From Rhabditophanes sp. KR3021 (lineage: Eukaryota > Nematoda > Chromadorea > Rhabditida > Alloionematidae): DNA of 64,000 bases. The DNA lies in NCBI GenBank assembly GCA_963281155.1, contig CAUJLY010000002.1:2480001-2544000 (forward strand). The letters run 5' to 3'. A program made the position numbers and the translations under genes. Shown piece after piece: positions 57,298 through 64,000 of the stretch; position 1 is the stretch's first letter; each line of letters opens with the position of its first letter. The notes under the pieces were generated by a model. The model was not told where the DNA came from. It worked only from the letters and a program-made list of their open reading frames with translations, and searched no databases.

Positions 57298-58585
57298 CTA
57301 TTCAATATTATTAATTAATTCAGAAGCAACATCATTATTTGACGAAAACTCGTCCTCAACAAACTCCATTTTATGAACTTTCTTCAAATGCACCACTAAT
57401 TGCGATCTGCGAACAAACAATTGAAAACAATTTTCCATATTACATTGGTATCGCCTCATTCCACCATGGTTAAATCTTACATGTTCATTAAGAAGTGCCG
57501 GAGAAACAAATGATTTGCCGCATTCCCATGTGCAATTGTACGTTTTTTCATGAGTATGTTTTCTTAGAGTATGAAGTTTGAGAGATCCATTGCGAGTAAA
57601 ACGTTCATTGCAAATAGAGCATTCGAAAGGTTTTTCTTTGGTGTGAGTTAAGGCATGTTGTCGAATCTTACTGGGATGGACAACTACTAATCCACATACT
57701 TTACATTTTGCTACTAGGGGTTGCGATTTCCCTAATTTTTGATTTGATTGTTCTAGTCCACCATCAGGATAAAGCATTTCATCTTCGGGCACACCAGAAT
57801 CCCCTCCAACGATTTTATAATACAGGTTATCATCTAGTGGCGGCAAGAAGCTTGTCAAATGGTGTTGTGATTCGTCTTCAAATTGAAAGTCTGGGAGTTT
57901 ATTTTCCAAAAGAACTGAACTTGATCCACTTTGAATGTCTCCAATTTTTGCAGTTGTTTCCTTTAGCCGCCCCAATCATATGTTTGTAGTGGACGTTAAA
58001 AAGATGCTTCTTCAGAATACATTTCAGCACAAATTCTTTCCCACACTCAGCAACAGGACACTTGTAGTCTGTGATATTGTAATGTTTGTAGATATGAACA
58101 CGGCAAGGAGTTATTTGAGTGAATGTTTGACCACAGACGCCACATTGAAAAGGCCTGTCCTTGAGATGAAATTTGTAATGCTTCTCGATGTTTTGCCTCC
58201 CTTGGATTGTATTGCCACATTGACGGCATCTTGCGAAAGTTTGAGAGGCTGTTGAAGACTCAATAAAATCCATTACTTCATGCAGCAAGGGCGTGTTGTT
58301 GGCATCATTTAGGTTCTTGATGTGATGGTCTATTGGTTCTTCGTCTGAAACGTCGTCTATTTCTTTTATAAAAACGTTTTTAGACCTGTCTATTTCCCGC
58401 TTGCTTTCTTCAATAATTTGATTGAATTGGTCCATAGATTTCTGATGGCTTTTTATAAGTTCAGTTTCCCTTGCTATTCTTAACACAACATCCTCTATCG
58501 TTTCATCTATTCGTTGCTCTTTGGATCTATTGGTTTGTAAGTCAAGTGATATTCGTTGGACCCAATTAGAATCCGCAGATACCAT
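57298..58585 (-). CDS. C2H2 zinc-finger protein B, frame change after first finger cluster
   Basis: ATG at 58585 lies three bases after TTTTCAG. Residues 1-120 are helical and charged. The first finger cluster is CRQCGNTIQGRQNIEKHYKF, CGVCGQTFTQITPCRVHIYK and CPVAECGKEFVLKCILKKHL. The frame continues to a stop at 57899. A second frame, +1 and open from 57975, continues with a linker (IQSGSSSVLLENKLPDFQFE) and the second cluster CKVCGLVVVHPSKIRQHALT, CSICNERFTRNGSLKLHTLR, CTWECGKSFVSPALLNEHVR and CNMENCFQLFVRRSQLVVHL, ending at 57298. The two frames overlap by 77 bases, and no ATG starts the second near its beginning. Layout (fingers, frame change, linker, fingers) parallels gene A, so the two are likely old tandem paralogs. 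Confidence 0.65.
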
Positions 58586-58855
58586 ATTCTGAAAATCAAA
58601 AAATAGTTAATAAATTAATCATCAAGCAATTTGGCCAATTAAAGATGTAAATTGACATGCCAACGATAAAATAAATACATTGTTTAGTAAAAAAGTTATT
58701 TAAATTTCTTTGTCAACCCGCAGATTGGTAAAATACGTCTTTCAATTCAAACAATGGGTTTAAATAGAAATTTATTAAGAACGTTACAATACGTTAAAGA
58801 AGGGAAAAGATATAGCAATAACAAAAAAAATGATAACAATAATTTAAGAAAAAAC

Positions 58856-59798
58856 TTAAATCTCAATCCAGCTAGGCATATACTCACAGGTTTCTGGACT
58901 GATTACATTACCCGTACCACATTCATCAATTAAGGGGCAATGCATGCAAGGTGTTGAATTCATTAAACTTGTCATGGCTCGGGGATTGACGATTTTGGAG
59001 GCACGGTACCTATTTTCGGAACCCATAACATCGGCGTGTCTTTCGGCTTTTCCATCTAACACGGCTACTTCTAGAATTGACTCCACATCTGAATCCACTA
59101 GAGGAATGTTACTGACACCTGCTTTTTTAATGTAGGCAGTGACTTCACTGACTCTAATAAATGAGGTTTCTCTGGATTTAGAGAAATCATTGGGATAAAT
59201 AGCTTCGACTTGTTTTCTTTTTGAATGCAGCATCTGAACACAAACTTGAACTAAAGTTTGAACGAATTGGGTATCTAACTGTTGATCTGAAAAGAATGTT
59301 CCACCGGTCAATGACGAATCAGCTTCTAACTCAGCAAGCATGTAACATTTTTTTGTTGTTCCCACTGATTTCATTGATTTAACTACTTTTCTTTGTTCCA
59401 GCAGTTTGAGAACTCGCCTCATTTGAGTTTGGGCCAATCCTGACTTGTCTCTGATATCCTTCATCCATATTCCACGTGAACCAGCTTCTTCAATTAATGA
59501 ATAAACCTATTTCAAAATATATTATTTGGTTTAATCAACTTAAACATACCAATTGTTCTTCCTGAGTAGCTCCGACTAATTTAGTACTACAACACCATCT
59601 AATAGTAAAGCTTTTCGATCCTGGAGTAGACAACATTTCGATTTTGCCACTACTTAACATCGAATTAATAGCACTAGTTCTAGAAGTATTATCCATTAAA
59701 GGTGTCAGCAAAATCAAATCGTCGTTTGAAACTCCATCCTTAAATTTTTCTAGTACAGATCTTAGGGCAGTCTCCGAATCATTCTCTATTACTTCCAT
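58856..59798 (-). CDS. POLR3F: RNA polymerase III subunit RPC6 (RPC39)
   Basis: Two exons, 59550-59798 and 58856-59506 (43-base intron), give 299 residues (human about 316). RPC6 is a winged-helix subunit of the Pol III RPC3-RPC6-RPC7 subcomplex that contacts TFIIIB for initiation. Tandem winged helices include QEEQLVYSLIEEAGSRGIWM (across the intron) and LAQTQMRRVLKLLEQRKVVK. Family blocks follow: KCYMLAELEADSSLTGGTFF and DVESILEVAVLDGKAERH. The C-terminal iron-sulfur/zinc-type motif TPCMHCPLIDECGTGNVISP then ETCEYMPSWIEI has all four cysteines, as in human RPC39. Confidence 0.95.
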
Positions 59799-60542
59799 TT
59801 TTAGAATAAATAAATAAAAGAATGGCTTCAAATTTAAAAGCTAAGACTATACAAAATGTCTGTGTTAAATACAATTAACGCAATTCCAATCATCCTGCCA
59901 CGAACAGTTTATTTAAAATTATACATACAAATAGCAATTGACAAGGTTAAATGATGTGAAAATGATAATATTATGATGTGAAATAATTAAACAAACATTT
60001 ACAAACAACTAACTGAACTCAAAGTAATATTCTTGATCTTAGGCAATAAACAAACTTCTGGTTTTCTTTTTTCATTAAAATTAGGTTGACTAGACTTTTT
60101 AATCTTCAAACAAGAAATATCAGTACGGACAGAATTATCTATTTAACCAATTCCAACAACAATACAAACATAATCATTCATTTTATCAAAAGGAAATATA
60201 CTTACAGTAACATATTTATATTCTTACATTCCATCATTATTAATTTCTCGCTTTTCAAATTAAACCAAAGTGTGATGACTATGATGAATGGCTAAATAAA
60301 AGAATAGTTCAAGATCTAAAATCTGATTTTTTATGGCGTTTAAACAATTAGAAGTCCTTTATTTAGATTGTATAAAAATGGTTCAATTTACATTTCCCAA
60401 AACAATTAAGAAAAATAATAGAATATGTGGCATGCGGAAATGGCATACAATAATATCGCCCCAATATAAAGATCTGAATCATTTTAAAAAAGAAGTAGAA
60501 AAGAAAAGCGATTATCAGCAATGGCTTTGTTTTAAAAGAGAA
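59799..60542. other. intergenic between RPC6 and the kinase retrocopy
   Basis: AT-rich with no recognisable gene. The plus-strand frame beginning at 60333 runs antisense through the retrocopy and is a by-product of it. Confidence 0.45.
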
Positions 60543-60965
60543 TTATCGTTGTTTGCTGGAGATGTCAAAGATACCATTCTTAGTTTCAGAATGTTCCCCG
60601 TGAATTCCACGAATTTGGAGTTTGTTGGCATCAGCAATCTTTTGAAGTTCTCCTTCTTTGACAGCAAGTTTGGGAACTTTTATACGACAACTGGCTCTGA
60701 TGGTGGTTCCCAAATTTGTTGGGCAGAAGGTTGTAAATCCAAGACGAGCATCTATGGAGAAACCAAGTTTGGCGGAGATGGCTTCGAGTCCCTTGATGAG
60801 ACGAGAAAGAATGGCTTGGATGTTGGCTCCTAGTTACATAGAGATGATGCAGAGATGATCTTTTCTATTAATCTAGACGAGGAAAGACTTGCCTTGATTG
60901 TGGAAGATACCTCTTCCTGTTGGCCAGAAAGAAAAGTAAATTGTCCGCGCCATTATTATAGTTTG
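60543..60965 (-). pseudogene. intronless decayed arginine-kinase (phosphagen kinase) retrocopy
   Basis: One continuous minus-strand frame reads WPTGRGIFHNQGKSFLV, stop, INRKDHLCIISM, stop, LGANIQAILSRLIKGLEAIS, GFTTFCPTNLGTTIRASCRI, KVPKLAVKEGELQKIADANK, then LQIRGIHGEHSETKNGIFDI, SSKQR and a final stop at 60543. These are the C-terminal lobe motifs of arginine/creatine kinases, including the nucleotide-binding RxxR and the CPTNLGT cysteine. The two internal stops replace the conserved Trp (TGG to TAG) and Gln (CAA/CAG to TAA). The 5' half of the gene and the last about 20 residues are missing, and no intron is present. It is a dead, 5'-truncated copy. Confidence 0.85.
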
Positions 60966-61155
60966 GCACCTTAATTCAACACCATATTAATGTTTATTGT
61001 ATTTAATTTATAAAATGGGTGGCTCGTTTAAAATAGATCAATCAAAAAACAATTCAAAGATAAACGATATTTATTACTAATACGACAATAATTTGAATTA
61101 AAAAATGCAATTATTAAAAAGCACGCTATAAACAATATACTAATAACCAGTAAAA

Positions 61156-63528
61156 TTAGTCGTTTCGACGACAACTGTTTTTATTTGTATGATAAGTGGT
61201 GCAATGCCGACACGGGTAGGTATTCAGTACTTCTTCCTCTAAATGAGAATACATTGAAAGATCGTTCTTTTTATTCCTGTTTACATCATAGAATTCTTTT
61301 GGCTTTTGAGCTAATTCTCTTGGAGTAATACGGCATCCATGAATAGCTTGTACCAGCGGTTTAGATTCAGGCTTTTTGAAATAACTACAAAGCTTGTAAA
61401 TAAGAGTTTTAAAATCTGCATCTCTCTTTTTCAAGACGCTGGTACAATGATACCCAAAATTTTTCCAAAATGTGTCGATCTTGAAGTCTGGACTAAACTC
61501 AATTTCACAATGATTTTTCAGGATAACTGTTTTAACAATATTTATTTGATTTGTATAGGTTCTGCCAAATCCAACGTCATTTTCGTGATCTGAATATGAT
61601 GCATATTCATCACCATATTCGTCGTTCTCCGAAACTGGCTCAGTTAATTGTGGAGGCAGTGCTGGTTCTCTGACGGTCTCTCCAATCATAGAATCACTGG
61701 AAACACAAGCTCGCTGGGAATATGCATGTTCATTATTTTCAATTTCTGGATAAGCACTTGACTGGGGATAACCGGCACCTTCACCAGACTCGATGATTTG
61801 GACGGCATCGGCACTGTTGATAATTTGACCATTCTCATAACCAACATCACTCTGGTTTTCACTAACAGACATTTTCTGACCTTCGGAAGCAGGAGTCATG
61901 CCAGATGAATTCAGAAACTTAATTTTATAACAATTGACTCCAAGTTGTTTTGACTTAGCTGTAACTGGATTTGTTGCATCAGTACCGAGTGTAGTGTAGA
62001 TCGGTTCATCATCACTGTCAATTACAATGAGCTCCTCATCTCTTCGACCTTTATTACTCTTGTTGAGATTGTCTTTTTTTCTCGGTATATCTATACTGCT
62101 ATCTTCAGATGATGTTGCGTAGCTTTTCTTTTCAACGTGGATAGACCTTCTACGCACTAGACGTCGTTTTCTAAGAGGCTTTTCAGGAGTTGTAAATTCG
62201 TCATCGGATCTACCTATTTCTCCACTTTCTTTCGAAGATGACCTGGCATCTCTAGCTCCATCATTATTTTTCCTTACACCATCATGGGATCCAGGAGGAC
62301 TGATTCCAGAATTACTTTGAGCATTAGAAACTTTTTGTAATACTTCACCGTCGTCACTAACATCCTCGGTATCGTGGATAATCATTATAGGATCATTGCA
62401 GGAAACTACCTTAGACGGTCTTATTTCTTGAGAGCTACATGGGGTTACATCTTCAACATCATCGCGAACAACTGCTCTTGCAATATCTTCTCTTTCATTA
62501 GATTGAGTGTATGATGCTCCTTCATTTGATTGAATTAATTCTCCATTAGATTGAACTACTCCTTCATTAGATTGATTTACACCTTCATCAGATCGGCTAA
62601 CTCTTTGTTTTTCTATAAGGGCGATGTCATTTTCATACCCATCAATTGACAAGGAATCATAAAACTCTTCCGCCTCTTTAGAACCAAATTCCTTTTCAAG
62701 AAAATCATCCAATAAACTCGTTGGTGATGCACATCTAACATCTCCACTTTCCTTAGAATCCTCTTCCATGTCACTGCAACATAACTCCATATCACTACCA
62801 GTACTTTGATTCAAGCGGTTCACGGTATTGCTTGTTGCTTCATCTTGAGACTCATCCTTAGAAGTTGAGGTACTTGGATGTTGCTTTGGGTTCATAATTG
62901 GCTCATCTAGGACTATATGACTAGAAACGATGTTACTTTGATTTGTATTTAGTTGATTGGTAGGTAGTCTATGTTTCGCCATACCATCTTCTTTTCCAGA
63001 CCTATCAAAGCTATTAGTATGATTTTTCAAAACATCTGTACTATCATCAGACAAAAGCTTAAGTTTAACTTTGCATTCCCTCGATTTCTCCAAGAACTTT
63101 TGTTCCATAACATCAACAGTGAGGTTTGGTCCATAAATCATTTTAAGATCTGCTCTATGCTCTGACAAGAAATGTTCTTTATACTTTTTTGACATCATTT
63201 GCCCGTGCATGACTAGAGTAAAATATCTTGAGAGCAAGGCATTGTAGTATCCAAATAATTCACTCCTTTTATCACTGTTTATCATCAACTTGAGAAGTCG
63301 ATGTATAAGGTGTTGATTACGTAACTCCATTACATTAATTTGTTTTAACAAAAGGCTTCTACAAATAAGTTTTTTCAAATGATCATCTGAATTTTCCATA
63401 TTTAAAAATAATTTTGCGGATTGCAATGGATTCACATTATTCCTCCGGTCTTCCATTAATACGGTGTTTGAACGCAGTGTATTTTCAATTGGTCCTAGTA
63501 ACTTGTTACAGGCAATATAATGGTTAAT
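61156..63528 (-). CDS. large acidic, disordered protein with SUMO-interaction motif and TFIIS-like segment
   Basis: Open from an acceptor (TATTTAG) at 63529 to the stop at 61156; the first ATG is at 63456 (766 residues), and 24 further codons upstream are also open. An N-terminal exon may therefore be missing. The N-terminal 130 residues are helical (DHLKKLICRSLLLKQINVME). The middle is Ser/Asp/Glu-rich with a seven-residue QSNEGVV-type repeat. A sequence EELIVIDSDDEPI near residue 480 is a strong SUMO-interaction motif. Close to the C-terminus, LIYKLCSYFKKPESKPLVQA then IHGCRITPRELAQKPKEF resembles the TFIIS central domain (NL..G.ITPE.LA.MT), followed by YPCRHCTTYH. That resemblance is weak. 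It is likely nuclear; function unknown. Confidence 0.6.
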   Translation of the reverse strand: MNHYIACNKLLGPIENTLRSNTVLMEDRRNNVNPLQSAKLFLNMENSDDHLKKLICRSLLLKQINVMELRNQHLIHRLLKLMINSDKRSELFGYYNALLSRYFTLVMHGQMMSKKYKEHFLSEHRADLKMIYGPNLTVDVMEQKFLEKSRECKVKLKLLSDDSTDVLKNHTNSFDRSGKEDGMAKHRLPTNQLNTNQSNIVSSHIVLDEPIMNPKQHPSTSTSKDESQDEATSNTVNRLNQSTGSDMELCCSDMEEDSKESGDVRCASPTSLLDDFLEKEFGSKEAEEFYDSLSIDGYENDIALIEKQRVSRSDEGVNQSNEGVVQSNGELIQSNEGASYTQSNEREDIARAVVRDDVEDVTPCSSQEIRPSKVVSCNDPIMIIHDTEDVSDDGEVLQKVSNAQSNSGISPPGSHDGVRKNNDGARDARSSSKESGEIGRSDDEFTTPEKPLRKRRLVRRRSIHVEKKSYATSSEDSSIDIPRKKDNLNKSNKGRRDEELIVIDSDDEPIYTTLGTDATNPVTAKSKQLGVNCYKIKFLNSSGMTPASEGQKMSVSENQSDVGYENGQIINSADAVQIIESGEGAGYPQSSAYPEIENNEHAYSQRACVSSDSMIGETVREPALPPQLTEPVSENDEYGDEYASYSDHENDVGFGRTYTNQINIVKTVILKNHCEIEFSPDFKIDTFWKNFGYHCTSVLKKRDADFKTLIYKLCSYFKKPESKPLVQAIHGCRITPRELAQKPKEFYDVNRNKKNDLSMYSHLEEEVLNTYPCRHCTTYHTNKNSCRRND
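62490..62600. repeat. 21-base coding repeat (QSNEG)
   Basis: CATTAGATTGA-containing units of about 21 bases recur four to five times and encode QSNEGVN-like heptapeptides in the acidic protein. Copies are diverged but in frame. Confidence 0.7.
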
Positions 63529-64000
63529 CTAAATAAAAGTATAAATTAACAAAAAAGAATAAGGTTAGCAACATTTACAATAAAATATTGGAATATCGCG
63601 ATAAAAATAACAAAAGAATCAAGTTAGTAGCATTTAAAATAAAAGCGGCATGTCATAATAGACAAGAAACAATTTGTTTCGTAGCGAAGTGGAACAACAT
63701 AATACAATGTAATATATACTAAGTGTGTACTTATTAATAATATCACCAAATTCCGACGCTCTACCAACGTTTCTACCGCATAATCGCTTAAAGAAAATAA
63801 ACAAATTCCGAAATTAGCAAAAACATTTTATAATACTAAACATACTATATGTTGAAAGCAATGAAAGTCGAATAAACTTAACCACGCACAAACTATAAAC
63901 ATCTATGAATGATATAGTAAACTTGTTTTCATATTATCACATGATTTTAGTTAACAAAGATCTGCTTTGCAAAGACCACATTTATTAAAAAACTCTGGAT
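63529..64000. other. window end, upstream of the acidic protein gene
   Basis: AT-rich. It may contain a 5' exon of the minus-strand gene ending at 63528, but none could be identified with confidence. Confidence 0.35.

Noticed and set aside
60333..60833. 166-codon plus-strand open frame
   Set aside because: Its second half is the complement of the arginine-kinase retrocopy and its first half is low-complexity; no family resemblance.
1..64000. CRISPR arrays, operons, bacterial-type promoters, phage genes
   Set aside because: Spliced animal genes throughout; no regularly spaced repeats of CRISPR type and no prokaryotic gene organisation.

Overview
This is AT-rich nuclear DNA from a small, compact invertebrate animal genome. 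Evidence: GT-AG introns interrupt most genes, and most are only 36 to 55 bases long, usually ending TTTTAG. The gene content is animal: a TGF-beta family type II receptor, a paired-class homeobox, Pbx/extradenticle, an ELF-type ETS factor, a bHLH factor, a DEG/ENaC channel, Ly6/uPAR-like GPI proteins, a SUN protein, transgelin and FITM. The species cannot be fixed from the sequence. A miniaturised bilaterian (an orthonectid-like or nematode-like genome size and intron size) fits, but that is inference.

Layout. 1-5.3 kb: 3' part of a TGF-beta type II receptor, two unrecognised minus-strand genes, and mitochondrial ribosomal protein mS34. 7.8-9.8 kb: CTP synthase. 11.5-13.8 kb: FITM, with a decayed nuclease gene inside its large second intron. 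14.5-15.2 kb: Rx-like homeobox gene. 16.2-18.3 kb: an EGF-DEG/ENaC protein with an intact antisense small gene in one intron. 18.4-19.7 kb: CHK-like kinase. 20.8-24.8 kb: three tandem Ly6-like genes, with an AT-hook/zinc-finger gene between the second and third. 25.1-29.7 kb: SUN-domain gene and Pbx gene. 30.4-33.9 kb: mitochondrial AsnRS and an ABHD17-like hydrolase with a broken frame. 34.4-37.8 kb: ELF/ETS gene. 39.1-41.5 kb: mut-7/EXD3-like exonuclease. 43.2-50.7 kb: transgelin and a BIG-type ARF guanine nucleotide exchange factor. 51.5-54.7 kb: bHLH factor and Aurora-like kinase. 55.1-58.6 kb: a decayed prolyl 4-hydroxylase copy and two related C2H2 zinc-finger genes. 58.9-63.5 kb: RNA polymerase III subunit RPC6, a decayed arginine-kinase retrocopy, and a large acidic protein with a SUMO-interaction motif.

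There is no operon or pathway cluster; the genes are mostly unrelated housekeeping and developmental loci. The recurring theme is structural. Almost all introns are about 40-50 bases. Three of the large exceptions (FITM, Pbx, ARFGEF) contain decayed coding sequence, largely antisense to the host gene, and a fourth (the ENaC gene) contains an intact antisense gene. Two of these four have non-canonical donors (GC in FITM, GA in ARFGEF). Intergenic spacers hold further decayed copies (prolyl 4-hydroxylase, arginine kinase). Several otherwise good genes (ABHD17-like and both zinc-finger genes) are interrupted by single-base frame changes that could be real, programmed, or assembly errors.

Exon boundaries were worked out by eye, from splice consensus plus protein-family continuity. 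For genes of known family the reading phases add up across all exons except where stated.
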